Shown piece after piece: positions 12,374-24,815 of a DNA stretch of 64,000 nt. Origin of the DNA: Massospora cicadina (lineage: Eukaryota > Entomophthoromycota > Entomophthoromycetes > Entomophthorales > Entomophthoraceae); contig JAKSZP010007894.1 of NCBI GenBank assembly GCA_022478985.1, forward strand, positions 62,001-126,000. Reading direction: 5' to 3'. Position 1 is the stretch's first letter. The number at the start of each line of letters is the position of its first letter. The notes under the pieces were generated by a model. That model was not told the origin of the DNA. It searched no databases and saw nothing but the letters and a program-made list of their open reading frames with translations. Position numbers and translations under genes: made by a program.

Positions 12374-13459
12374 ATGTCGCTTGTTTAAAACTACACTAAT
12401 CCCAACTACTTTCACTTTATTGCTGGTGGAAGCCACTCTGGTTGTCATGAATTTGAGTGTGGGATCCGCTAGTGTGCCAGTCCAAACAGTATGAAGACTG
12501 GTTGATTTTTTGCTGTTTCGCCTTCATAATTGTATCAACCCCTTAGGAGTCTGCGTCCAACCCACCAACATGGCAGACCAACGACTTCAACTTAGCCCCA
12601 GGTTCCATGGTGTGCCCTGGCGAGTCCTGCCCCCATCCTGGGTGGCCAAGGCACTTTCACGAAGCCCCACCATCCTGACCAATCGCCAGCCCCTCTTGGT
12701 TGTGCCCCAGAAATTCCATCTCCATCCTGGACGGCCAAGGCACTCCAGCGCTGCAACCCATAGGGTTGATGACCAGTCAGTGATGTCATTGGTGGCCAGT
12801 TGGCCAGGTTCCCGCTGGTTCCTCCTAAGGCTGAGGTATGGGAGCTGGCAGCATTGGCCACTCGAGGCGCATTACCTTACACCAACTTTTGGAATCTCTA
12901 GTCCCATTTCCTCTTAATATAGCAGTCTAATCTACTAACAACTAAAAGTAAATGGATGAAAGAGAGAACTTTATCTGGAGAGAATGAATGCTATCTATAT
13001 TTATAGGCTACTTCGCCTATTAAAATCCCTCTGCCATCAAAGCTGGCAGTTAATAAATTTTGGTCATTCACTAAACAATTCCCTCCCAATCCTCTCATCC
13101 AATCACCAAAGATTAGATTAGGTTAATTCATCCTCAGCATGAGTCACCGGTCAATTGTATATAAATTCATAATTAATGACAACTTTGAGCATCCTTGGTA
13201 TGAATCGCCATTGCTCCAAATTTGTCAGCATAACCAAATTTGAACGCTTGGTAACAGAATCATTGGCTTTCCACTGGAAATTACCACAATCAACATATGA
13301 ATGGCAATTGGTGGTGAATGCAGAGTCCACTGAACCTAAATTAAATTAATAGTAATATAACATTAAATGTAATCAAACTAAGTGATTAGCCAGCAATCAC
13401 GCCCACCTAATTAACACTTTCTAGTTTTGATATTACTGGGGGGAATTCATCCGGTTAAT
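12374..13459 (+). mobile_element. Solo LTR-like insert (LTR-F) inside copy E
   Basis: This interrupts the GAG-only element E and is homologous in the same orientation to the solo LTR at 47264-51300. Matching blocks are TGCTGTTTCGCCTTCATAA (12508), GGCCAGTTGGCCAGGTTCC (12794), a palindromic AGGCTACTTCGCCT (13005-13018), AATTCCCTCCCAATC (13077), and GTGATTAGCCAGCAATCAC with TGATATTACTGGGGGGAATT near the right end. The TATA box of the 47-kb copy has decayed here to TATGGGA. Ends are estimated; the terminal TGTTAG/CTAACA of the other copy is not preserved. Confidence 0.5.
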
Positions 13460-13960
13460 TTCTTGATACTGGTGTTTCAGTTCGCCAGTTTTCCAAACCA
13501 TCTCTCCTCAGAACTTCAACATAAACTCATAGTGGGTTTAGCTGCTCAAGGTACCAATCATATCCTCTGGTTTGTGGTTACCAATGTGAAAAACCAAATT
13601 TTGGGCCTTGTGCCCATGCAACAGTCCACCCCTTCCACCAATATACTCAACTAGCAATTCATCATACTCACAGAGTTTCAAAAAGACCAAAAATTCATTA
13701 TGGGCTTACATTGAAAACCTTTCCTATCTGCCCTATGTACTTTGAGTTAGAACTCTCAAGTTCTGAGTGTTCTTTCCTTACTGCCAAAACAACCCCACTC
13801 TCCTCCTTTCAGCGTAGACCTTACTGAAAAAATGGTGGAGTTTAAATGGGGTTCAATACTACTCCAGCTCTTTTAACTCCTTTGGATGAAGCTCCTCCTG
13901 CACCAGCCAAGAAGCCTCATGATTCTTAAACTTTACTGGAGCAAAATTGTGACTCAGGCC
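13455..13960 (+). pseudogene. GAG/ORF1-like protein of copy E (3' part)
   Basis: Reads VFQFASFPNHLSSELQHKL and VGLAAQGTNHILWFVVTN (13456-13590), matching the RRM-like region of copies A, B and D. A frame-shifted knuckle CPMYFELELSSSECSF follows near 13720-13770, with the second Cys changed to Tyr and the His lost. The block after the knuckle (KWGS...) matches EWDSILPPS of copy A. It is inactive: the LTR insert removes its 5' part and the knuckle is destroyed. Confidence 0.55.
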
Positions 13961-14059
13961 CACTTGAATTACCTTATATTATAAAATTGGCAGTACCAAT
14001 AGATACGCCGGCTGGTTTTGCACAGGGAGTGACCCACTGAACAATCAGGACCAATGATA

Positions 14060-15400
14060 TGATGATCGTTGTCCTCAAACCAATAGAAATAAACTTATAT
14101 ATAAATACAGAGCACCTGCTCCCACAACATCTTTTATTTTATATGCATAATACCACGGATTCTTCTTATTCTACTTTTTGTAACTCACTTAACTACAACC
14201 CCCCTCTTAATCGCCCATCTCGCTTATATTACAGTAGCTTGGATGATACCACTCTCATAGCTTGGACTATTTGGTTCCACCGATTCTCCTTGTTTTGGCT
14301 GGTTATTCTCAAATTTGCTATCACCTTAATAGTAGGCAATTTAAATTGTAATTGTCGAGTGTCAACATCGCCTTATTTAGAGGCGACCCAATAATAAAAC
14401 CGTTATATCCAATAAAACCCATTAATCTCAATATTGCCTCATCTTGAGGCACTCAAATACTCGTATCTGATATCCTTTTCAGCAGATTCCGCCCTAGCTG
14501 TCCCATGATTATTGTCCAGTCATATTGGAATCGTGGCACCTTAGTTAATGGTTTGTGTGCCAACAGCTCCTGCCTCACCCAATCATTTCCCTTTGCTGAC
14601 ACTGTTTACCTGTCTCTAATTATTTCAAATTCTCAAATGGGTGGATAACACCATTTAAACTTATGGTATCAACTCCAAAATTTATTTTTCAAGGTTTTTC
14701 ATCTGCCTCCCAATATTGCTCCCCAGCACTTATTTGGATTTGCAAGGACTTTTATCATTTAAAAGTCCCATTATCAGCCTACCATCATAGCTGCAGCACC
14801 CACCAACACCCTACTGCGCAGGACCTTCATGTGGCCTTGGAATCCCTCATTTAGGTATAACTTGTCCCAAATTCCTGTTCAAATTTTCTTTAGAGGTCAA
14901 ATAAATATGAATAAATTTATCTTGTTGTGGGTTGATGGTGTATTGACGTGGCCAGTTAATTTGTGTTTAACCCCACTTGCCTCAATCCATAAAAAACTAG
15001 AGAACTGTTTTGTGTGCTAGAATTTCTAAAATGTGCTTAAACATGGAAGTCATAGTTTGTCAAGCATTTCACACTGTTAAATTTATGATCAGATTAACTT
15101 AACATTTTTCCACCTTTAAACCTTTATTTCAAACCTGACGCTCATTATGTTCAATATTATAAGCTTTTATAGAACTTCTCTATATAAAGATCCCTGAACC
15201 CCTACCCATTCAATATGGCCTCTTAGGCTAGCTGACTAGGCGCAACTTTGAAAATTTTTGTTCAAATATCTGGCACCCACAAATAAAAAGGCTTGCCCGC
15301 TCCCTCATGGGTTGAGCTCCTCAATAAAAAAGGTTTATATGTTAAGAAAAAGGAGGCTAATATGTTAAGCCATTGATGTAGAAAACAAATTTTATAGATA
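14060..15400. other. 3' part of copy E and flank
   Basis: Contains two GC-rich inverted repeats, GCCTTATTTAGAGGC near 14370 and GCCTCATCTTGAGGC near 14439, that look like relatives of the family 5' hairpin. This could mean part of another copy. Short open stretches (14059-14394, 111 codons) show no domain. Confidence 0.3.
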
Positions 15401-15419
15401 ATTATCTCTATTTAGGGTG

Positions 15420-15620
15420 TAATTCAGAAGGTTTTTGTCAGATTTAAATATACAAAGAGTCTAGAGACTATATGTATACTCTTAAATAATAGAGTATATT
15501 TTTGTTATTTAGATGATATTATTACCTTTCTGAAATTAATTTTTATAATCAAGCTTTAGTTTTAATTAGATTTTTGAAATATTTTATGATTATAATAGGG
15601 TAAAAATTATGTGTTTGATT
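15420..15620 (+). pseudogene. Reverse transcriptase trace (YLDD box)
   Basis: The plus strand reads NNRVYFCYLDDIITFLKL with YLDD at 15506-15517, the catalytic box of an RT palm (usual form: VVYLDDILIFS). Flanking RT blocks are not readable, so this rests on one motif in otherwise decayed AT-rich sequence. Confidence 0.35.
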
Positions 15621-18600
15621 ATTGTTGGCAAAGGTCCAGGGAGCTATAAGTAAGTAATAAACTTATGCGTCTGATAAATTAACTTTCTTATTATATAAAG
15701 AATATCAAATTACTTAGAATATTGTTAAGATAAGTAGTTACAGGTTAATAAGACAAGACCTAGATGTTTAATCTAGGATGTCTTTATTCTCCATGGAAAT
15801 ATTAAAATCTTTCAAACAAAACTTTGGCAAAAGATTTTGCACTCTAATAGTTATACCCAGTTTAAGGCTCTCCACTTAATTTTACTATGATAGGCACTTT
15901 AAAAATGAGATTCTTTTTCCAGTCCGCTTAGCTACAAGGTTCTTAGTCTTAGTAGCTCATTTACTTCTTAGCCGAAATTTTTTCTATTGCGATTAGGAAC
16001 ATTAAATTTCATATAATTAAACAATAGATAGAGAATAATTTTCTAATTAGAAATGAGGTATATATTTATGCTTATTGGGTTACGCTTTTAATTTCATGTC
16101 AAGCCCTTTGTATGACAAGATTATTCCTCATCATTAAGAGATTGGTTTTTAGTTTGTGATGTTGCTAAATTCTTTGCACTAAATTGGGGTCTTTTTTAAT
16201 CTTATTGAACTTCTTTTCCCATATCATTTTGGACTATATATATTCATCAGTCAAAATATTATTCTAGTTAAGTTTCATCTCATCTATTACTTTATTTATA
16301 TCCAAACTGCCTTGAGCATTATCTCCCCCTAACTCTCCTTCAACATCGTGACTCCAAAAAATACTTTTGGAAAAAATTGTTCATGAATTTATTAACAATA
16401 TCCCCCATTTTGACAGGAGCTATGGAGCATTCAGTCTGCATCAATAGATTCTAATAGGTTCAAGACCATTAAAAATCAAAATATAAGCTCTTACTCCAGT
16501 CCAATGTGATATAAGAGCACTAGATTCCCAATTGGTGATCAGAATAAACTGATTTTAAGCATTTTTTAAGTTTATCTGAAACCTTGCACCCAAATTAATT
16601 AGCTAAGAGGTTACTTTATAGAAAGGAATCCCTCGTTCTTATATATATAGTTAAGTTGGTAGTGCCAGGAGTTGAGAATTCCAGTATTGATTTCATTCTA
16701 GAGAGTAATACATTGTACTAACCCTCAAGGGCTTATAAAAGTAATGTTTTGATAATTTTATAGTAGCTTTATTTGTTAGATAATAAGTTCTTAAGAGACA
16801 TTGACCCCTACAATAAGGGTCAGTGTAGGCCATCTAATGTAGTATGGAACTAGGTAAAATAATCTTTAATCCACCGTCCCTTTGGTAACGTGATGGTAGA
16901 TAGGGGTGAAAGCTTGATAGGTAAAGCTAAAGATTGAGCTCATCCATCACCTGAGACGAAAAACTTGTACATTATTGGACAGAAGTACTTTTGGAAAACT
17001 GTGTTGGGTAAGACTTTATTGAAAAAATATGCGATAAACTTAATAATTTCAGAGATTATATAAGTGTCATTTAACAATTTTAAGAAGCTCTATAGCATAA
17101 TGATTAATGGTAGATGTATATGGCAGTATGTAGTGTCCTAATTACATTGATACTGATATCAACAGATGCTGAGGTTAGCACTACTACTTGATGTTGATAT
17201 ACTAGTCAGAAGGGTAATGTTTGCATAGACAAATCAGGAGTCTTTGAAATATTTAATAAATAAATAATAACTTCTCTTAGTATTGATCTTTAACACATTG
17301 TTAAGTTTTGAAAGCCATCATGTCCAAAAGGAGTATGCGCCTCCATGATGGTAAAAGTCTTGGAAAAGGGGTGCACATGTGTTGATTATGACAATATCAC
17401 TTTTTTATATACCAAATCTTCTCCAATAATAGTCAGGATGGTCAATTATTTTTTCTTTCTTGAACTTCAGTGATTACTCAGCCACATAACTATAGTTGTC
17501 CAATTAGTTTTTAAATCTGATCCTCTTCATGATAGTATAAGGATAGTAGGAGTGATTGGGACAGTCCATTTGAATTTTGATGTAATTCCCCTATTCAATA
17601 AGCAATGAATAGTCATGGTTTCAAATTTTGAGGTCCCGTTTAGTAGATAAGTATTGGGGTCCTTCGTTTATTGCAACCTCTTTAGCAAGGCATTATGTTC
17701 AAAATAGTGAGGTACTTTCCCTATAGGAAAGGACGTAAAGGCTTGAAAGCTATTAACATGGTTAGACATTATCATTCCACAACACTGTAATGACCCTCTG
17801 AGTAGGTTGCATCTTAATTAAATATGCAATATGAAGATTGCCTAGCTTAATTTATTTTGCGCTAATATACCCAAAACACAACGCCATTTGTGCTTATGTT
17901 TAGTATGGAGGTTTGTTGAACTTAGGATGTATCAGAATAAGAATGATTGTTAAAAATTCTCATAGATGAAAGACTTTTTATCTTAATTTCTCCAGATAAA
18001 AATGAGTATTTTGTATAGTAGAATAACCAATGGCTTAGCCACATTAAAAATAGGGAATGGATTAACAAAAATATTAATCATCCAAAGGGTACTTGTATAT
18101 AATACATGATGTGTTCTTCCAGGGTATCTATTAAATCTCTGAAATCTGTCAAATAATAAAGAAATTATTTCCTGTTTAACCTTATAACTTAATAACTGTA
18201 TCAAAATTAATTAGGAAACTACTTTTTTGGGTTTAAGCATCAAGGAGACGTCTCAAAACTGTTTATAGATTTCTTGAAGAATCCTATGTTTTTCAATGAA
18301 GGTTTAAAACAAACTACAACGTTTTCTGAGTAAGTTTATCACATAGGCCATCTCAAAGTCTCTTAAAAAACCACCCATAGCCTCTGTACTATGATTTATA
18401 GCATTGTATAACCTCTGGGTCATGAAATTCATCTCAAATAATATTTTGCTAAATATTAATGCACACTTCTTTATATCCATGAATAAAACTTCAATTTATC
18501 AGTAACAGCTGAAAAAACCTGTTAGTATTATAACTGATAAAGATTGCTTATATTAGTAAACGAAATGAAAAACAATCTAAATGTTTCCTTCTGAATTTAA

Positions 18601-21480
18601 ACTACAAAATTAGGATGTTTTATTAATTCATAGACCACTACGCAGAAATGCAAAAAGAATTATAAAATGTGTTCAAAAATTGCCTCCTGATACATACCCG
18701 TCCTAATATCCAGTTCTTCAATACAAAGCCCTAGAATAATGGGAAGATGACAATTTACTAAGCTACTTAAGAGAGATGCTTAAGGCTCAACCTTATTATT
18801 AGATGAGGGGTGAAAATCCTGAATAAGAGGACAAAAGCGATATATCTGCCACAGGACACTGTCACATCCTAAAAAACATAGAACTTTTAACTAATATTTA
18901 CTGTAATTTTTTCTATCATTTTTATAAATTATATTTCGTCCTTTGAATGGTTATAATAATAATTTTCATATCCCATGATATTTGCCAATGTATGGACCCT
19001 GATAAAAAGTCCATCATCATCACCTGTATGAAGCATTTTGCTTTTCATTGCTATATTAAGGGAGTATAATCTTTCATTCCATATTACTTAGGTAACCAAA
19101 AAATAAGATTTATCTTTATCTACAAAAAGAATAAATCGTCGTTCTCACTAAGGGAGAAACTCAAGTTGTAACTAGTGAAAACTTTAATTCAAAACCATTG
19201 ATGATGACTCTTAAAGAATAATTTTCCTCATATAGGATAGAGAAGCATTACTGGATGGATTAGTACTTCTCAAATTGAGGCTCATTATATACACCAGAGA
19301 GCCTAGATTTTCAGGCTACGTTCAATAATAGTCTAACCGCTACAGATTGTAGTCATTTTACACCAAGCTGGCTTGAAGGTGTTACCATTAAGACACTTAA
19401 ATGGAACTTCTTCCGCTGAGTACCAATTAGTGGTTAATGAGCTAACACTGTCCTATCTATATGCAGAAACTCTACATTTCAGCTAACTAATCAGTGATGA
19501 GCTGATCAGTGGATGAGATTCTTATCTACTCCAGTTTGTACATACTGCCCTCCATCATCTTGAACTTGTAGTAGGATGAGTAATTTTAGTATGCCCAAAT
19601 TTTTCAGCTTAAGCAATAATAATACTATCTGTTTATTTACAGGGAAAAGACCTTCTAGTGGATGTGGAGTTTTTTTATTGTATATGATAATTATTTTTTG
19701 TAAAATCCTTTCCAGATATCAAACAATCCGCAATGATTTGTTTTCACCAGATTGCTAGCGGTTTGTCAGGGATGATCCCTGAAAGTAAACAAGTGACACG
19801 ATTATCAATCTAGTTATTGATAATTTGACTATCTTGTAAGAGTTGATTAGACTTTGTGATTGATCAACTAAGTATTTCATTAGTCACTAGCAATAGATGA
19901 CGCTGTTGATAACAACCTTCAAGTTAACCTTTTAGGTAAAGCGACCAGCTGTTAATGGGTAAAGGCCAATTACCTAAGTAGGTTGCTAACCTAAGAAGGG
20001 TAATAAGCCGGGGTTGAGTGAAAGCCTTTGGGACACAATCTTTGATTTAACCCAGAAGAGTTTTCATTTCTATACTTCAACGGAATCTGACTAGACTGAT
20101 GAGAAAGATCATTAAGGTACAACTTCAGAGGGTTAATCCATTGGCAACGGCTGCTTTTTAAAATGGGGCACTAATTGAAGAGTAGGGCACCGATTTCCCC
20201 TATTAATGCCCCTAATTTTTATTAAATTAAAGCAGAATCATAGAAACTTAGATATTTAATATAAATTTAGAACCGTCATATATTTAGTGTAATTTACTCT
20301 TGGATTTGAGTTATAAATAAAGAATAAACTTTGTCTATTCATTGCTATCAAGATCTTCAGGGGGCTCCTACGTCATGAAAGGAAGAAAGAGCCTAAGAAC
20401 CTAATAGTATGTTAATTTTCACCATAAAGAAGAGTCAGAAGGAGAATGTCCCTTAATATTCTAGGTATCTTCAAGGATTAGAAAAAACAAGCGTTAGCAC
20501 CAGTCTATATTGTAGAAAATACTAAACTTGGTTTAAAAGCTCAACTAGGGCGATAGCATTCATATTATTGCCACCCTTTAATATTATCAACATCCTTTTT
20601 CAATGCACATATCAAAACCTGTGCAGTAGACTTGATAACCAAAGTGATACACAAAGCTTAAAAGTTTACATAGAGCTACACAATAAAGATGTTACGTCAG
20701 CTAATATAGAATCTGGGCCTCAATTGTGTTTATTAAAATTTTACAAAGCCGCTTTCACTTTCAGTTGGGTTATTTATAAGCTATTCAGGATAATTATCGC
20801 CTTAACAATGATTCTTAAAACAAAATTTCATTTGTTGGACTCTGATATTACAAACTATGGAGACCCACATCACTCAACAACTACAAATTGTGGTATCTTA
20901 TGCACATGTATATATAATACACACCCTATTAATCTCTGTTGCCTAGACCCAATCTCTTGAATTAGAATTAGTGCAGCATATAATCAAGTAGAAGTGTTGC
21001 TTGACTAACTTCAGCTACAATAGGTGACTTCAAAATTAACAAAGGACCTGAAGGGCTAAGGGCTACAATGTCCCTCCAAAATAGATGGCACTGAGGGGCA
21101 CCGATTCCCAGAGAGCTAAGATGACTCAGTGGTCCTGATGTGGCTGAAGGGCGACAGATTTCCTGGGGGCCACCTTTCCCACATGGTTAAATGCTCCCTA
21201 ACTAAAGGTTCTGAAAATCCCATGCAAGGCGAGATTCTTAAGTAGGTTGTAACACTTCAAAAACAAAATTAGAAAGTTGTACAATGATGTGGGGTTTAAT
21301 CTGATGATAGCCCAAAATATTTTTATTGATACCTTGGGAGCTTTAAGGCTTTAATTTGAATGTGTACAAGTGCTTATGAGGTTTATCAAGAAACAGTTCT
21401 GCTAGATGAAGTAAAATGAAGCTATCCAAAAGGATACTGTCAGCCATATATAGCTTAAGGATCTAAGTCAAATAGCCCAA
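15621..21480. other. Long decayed AT-rich stretch
   Basis: Nearly 6 kb with no frame above 130 codons and no domain I can name. The longest opening, 20568-20960 on the plus strand, has no motif. Short direct repeats around TGTCAGGGATGATCCCTGA (about 19767) recall motifs at 1745 and 61100 but are not extended. It is probably old transposon sequence. Confidence 0.3.
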
Positions 21481-21489
21481 ATGATTCAG

Positions 21490-23090
21490 GAAGCTGACTA
21501 GAGTGCTCTTACTCAATGCTGGAACAAATTACAGGATGACTTGGAAAAGAATATAAACTCAAATGTACCAACAAGATCCCCAAAGATATGCCAACTTAGT
21601 GTCTACCAATCTAGTCACATCAGTGAGCCTGGCATCAATACCCATTCTGCACCATCGGGCTCTCCTTTAAGCTCAGCTTTAAAGAATAAATGCTAGTTGT
21701 CAGGATCCAGGTTGATACCATGGATCCTTTTTTTGTTTATAGGCCAGATGACCCCAAGTCTAAGGGTGTTGATACTTACCCTGGTAGCTTCTCTTGGTCG
21801 AGAAGTCTTATTAAACATATACTAATTCTGGTGTGGTAAATTCAAAATAGGTACAATTTTTACTTAGAATTGCAAAAAGAAAGAAAAATCGTAATGTTTA
21901 GTAACTTAAAACCAACTATATATGGTAAATTGGGGAGGTGTTTTGGGGAAAATCTAAGTTTCCCAAGCTTAGATCCAAAAATTAAACCAATTGGGGATCT
22001 GATAAAAGCCCAATTATCTGAGTTGAGTTTTTTGAGCTTGTCTCATGGCTTTGGTTTGAACCTCAAGGTTGAATGGCTCCATGGGAGCATGATTTGGCCA
22101 TATCAGTCAGGGTTCATTGCTGATTTGGATAGTAAGTTGACTTCATTGGGGAATATGCCCAACAGAAGTTTAGGCTTTTTGGTCAAATTAGGATTGATCT
22201 CTGACTTCAATAGCTGTTGACTTTTGTCAGGGATTATCTCTGATAGAAGTTTGGGTTTTTTGAACAGTTCAGGATCAATTCCCATCATCTGATGTATGAA
22301 ATCCGATGTTCAGGTAGGAATCCTGACACTGGTCAAGAGAGAATTTCAATTCTTTTAAACACATTTTAGACCATTATAAAAGGAGTCACCAATTAATAGA
22401 AACTGAAGCATATTTACTCCTGACTTTATTCAAAACCAGAGTAAAATGTTCCCACCTAAGTGAATGCCAAACCGGTAGCAGGTTAAGACTCCTCTAGTGT
22501 AAATGTTTTAAAGTGAAAAGGCTAATAAAATTAGAAGCAATCTTTGATGGTCGTTCGCATCAACAATGGGGCTTAATCATATAGTTTCTAGCAACTATTT
22601 TATGCTAGCACACAGCCGTAAGTTGTACTAACTAAATTCTATAGACAACACAATTGCCGCCATCATCTCTGCTCTCAAATTTTGACCTTAAGTTCAGCTC
22701 TAAAAGACAGGTCGCAAGCAAACCTTTACATGCATCCATAAAACTAGGAAGCTCTAGACAGATTCCACCTCATCTTTGAACAAGAACTTAGCCTCAGTTT
22801 TGGCCTTCTTAGACCTTAGTTACAATGCCTATAGACCAAGTAGATTAGTCTTTTCTGTTCCTACTTCAATGGCCATCAGCACAATAAAAATGGAATTTTA
22901 CAAGCAAAGTTAATATGTGGCAGAACGTAAGTTGTAGGAAAATGAGAGCTCAACTTGAAAAAAGAGGCTATTTGTGCTTATGCTTCCCTATTTATGCCTA
23001 TATCAAAATAATATCCTCAAAAAGGTTGTCACTGGAGAACCATATTATATTGAGCTAAAAAAGTTATAATAAATTCTTCTTTCTTTTTTG
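21490..23090 (+). repeat. Dispersed repeat P, copy 2
   Basis: Homologous to 215-1110 (see that entry). This copy is about 700 bp longer. The extra part includes the 27-residue repeat remnant on the opposite strand (22112-22288), so either this copy holds an insertion or copy 1 has a deletion. No LTR ends or target-site duplication were found. Confidence 0.45.
22112..22288 (-). pseudogene. Fragment with 27-residue tandem repeats
   Basis: A minus-strand frame open over 22103-22288 contains two 81-bp units (22273-22193 and 22192-22112). Each encodes 27 residues of the form P-[EN]-L-[FT]-KKPKLL-x2-I-[IF]-P-[DN]...LLxKSxxN, followed by the start of a third (PD). It is Lys/Leu/Pro-rich and probably an extended repeat domain. 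No family is recognised. A faint resemblance to readings just upstream of the 13-residue repeat gene (LSGINP, LSGIIP near 61000-61110) may be chance. Confidence 0.4.
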
Positions 23091-24420
23091 ACATTGGCCT
23101 ATGTTTCTCATCTTACCGCCCCAATTTGACAGTCTGATTACTTGGATAACGTTTAAATTCTATAATGATTTTGTACTCTCCATAGTTGGCATTGGGTCTC
23201 CAGTGAAAGTCATTTCTTCTAAAAAATGAAAATTGCGCCCAATCTATCACAATAGGTTGAATATGGCACCCCTGGCACTATTACACCAGATCCATTGCCA
23301 CTCCACTCTCACACTCAAGTTTGGAAAAATGTAGTCTAAATACCTCAGATATAGCATTAGATATCCCATCTATGAGCTACTGTTTGGCTCAATTCCTCCA
23401 AGAGTAAAATATCTGTATTATTTATGTGGAAGGATACTTATCACTACTCCGTAGATAAGTTACTTTGGTGCTCAAAATCCAAAAATAGTAAAGAAAATAT
23501 ACAGCCTCACATCTGTATTTTAATTGGTTGATAATTGGATTTATTGGAATAGCTACAACATCCAATGTTTGCACGTAAGACTGCCACCTCATGTAGTTGA
23601 TGGAGCCAAGGGAATGTTTGTGTATTTACAGAGCTTAAAGTGAATCCTTCGGGGTTCCAGGTCATAACAGACACTTGGATTTGTGTAAATATTCTTCCAG
23701 TAAATCTTTTTGAGATCCAATGTCCAAAAATGCTTCTACTATAGATGGTTTTAATTTGTCTGTGTATTTTTTACCCTGAATACGCCAGATCAATCTTTAT
23801 ATAGCTGCAAAATTAACTCCAAAAAGCTCGCACAGTTTAACCCAATACTTCATTGCTTTAATATCCTACCTATACTAATTACCCATTGATGAGATCCGTT
23901 GTGTACATGAGTCTGGAAGCCTTCATAACTTTGGGTTATAAGAGCCTTCCAATGTGGTGCTAGTTCCAACTTTAATAAAAAACCTCCTCACAGAACCAAT
24001 TAGAAATTGCCTCTTAGAGAAGTACTCAAATCTACTTTAAATCCACAAATGGCCTAAGAAAAATAAAAGGGACCATACACATTGTAGAGTTAGTGGTAGC
24101 TTCACCTTAATAAATGTTACCTTATCAGAAAAAAAACTAGAAGAGTCCCAAGCTATTCTTTGTGCTTAAGGATTTTCTATCATAATAATTTCTAGTAGCT
24201 TTTTAAAGTCTTTGTACATCTCCTTTTTTAAAGTTCATGGAAAAAAATAAAAGCTTTTATGTCATTACTTACTAATGTAAGATCAATGCAGTGAGGGAAA
24301 AGGATAATTATCTCCTCACATGGATTAATGACCCTCTATGGATCCTGGCTTAGTCCTAGTTTTTTGTGGTGGAATTTACCAGAGGGTACTGTTATAATAG
24401 GTAACCCCTGAAGATTGAGC
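23091..24420. other. Unassigned spacer
   Basis: No reading frame of note, no repeat match within the window and no RNA gene seen. It ends at the estimated start of LTR element N. Confidence 0.3.
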
Positions 24421-24422
24421 TT

Positions 24423-24815
24423 TGTGCCCTAATTGCGGAAAAGGGTTATTTGAAACAACCCGCATTTTTAAGGCTTCAGGTTACAGCCATTAAGCTGGAA
24501 AGGGGATGCAACTCAATAGAACCAATGAGCGTTCAAATCCCTAAGGCCCTGACCCTCACAAGATCTCTGACCTAGAATATACCCTAGATGAGAGAGTGTA
24601 GCTGCAGCACTTTCCTGCTTGGCCCATCTCTTATAAATCTACCCTTTCAACCAAAACATAACCAAATGTCAATATTTTTAAGTTTTATTTAAAAAAAACA
24701 TATTTGTAAAGACATTGAAAGGATCAAGAGGCTCTCCACCATAGCTCCCATTCCCTGTCCCCAACAGGGGGCTCAACCAGAAACCAATCTAAGTGAGGAA
24801 AACTTACCTATTATC
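24423..24815 (+). mobile_element. LTR element N: 5' LTR
   Basis: About 390 bp, directly repeated at 27566-27938. Shared blocks in order: TCAGGTTACAGCCATTAAGC, AGATCTCTGACCTAG, CCTAGATGAGAGA, an A/T-rich tract, GGATCAAGAGGCTCTCC, CAACAGGGG and GGAAAACTTACCT. Identity is moderate, so the insertion is old. Exact TG...CA ends are not certain. Confidence 0.65.

Larger units (their letters stand above)
11900..14985 (+). mobile_element. GAG-only retroposon, copy E (split by an LTR insert)
   Basis: The 5' region is clearly the same family: CCTGCTGCCTCAGCGTGAGG at 12016-12035 with the stem CCTCA/TGAGG, then a leader homologous to copies A and B (through the ...CTCCCTGGTGCTC... block near 12180). The GAG reading resumes at about 13455 after an LTR-like insert (12374-13459). 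The 3' end is uncertain. CCCCACTTGCCTCAATCC near 14965-14985 resembles the C/D tail, which would give about 2 kb without the insert. No target-site duplication could be found. Confidence 0.5.

Noticed and set aside
21870..22290. A second copy of the 13-residue repeat gene near the KKPKLL repeats
   Set aside because: No 39-bp spaced Trp anchors could be found on either strand; only short SEIIP/SGIIP-like words are shared.
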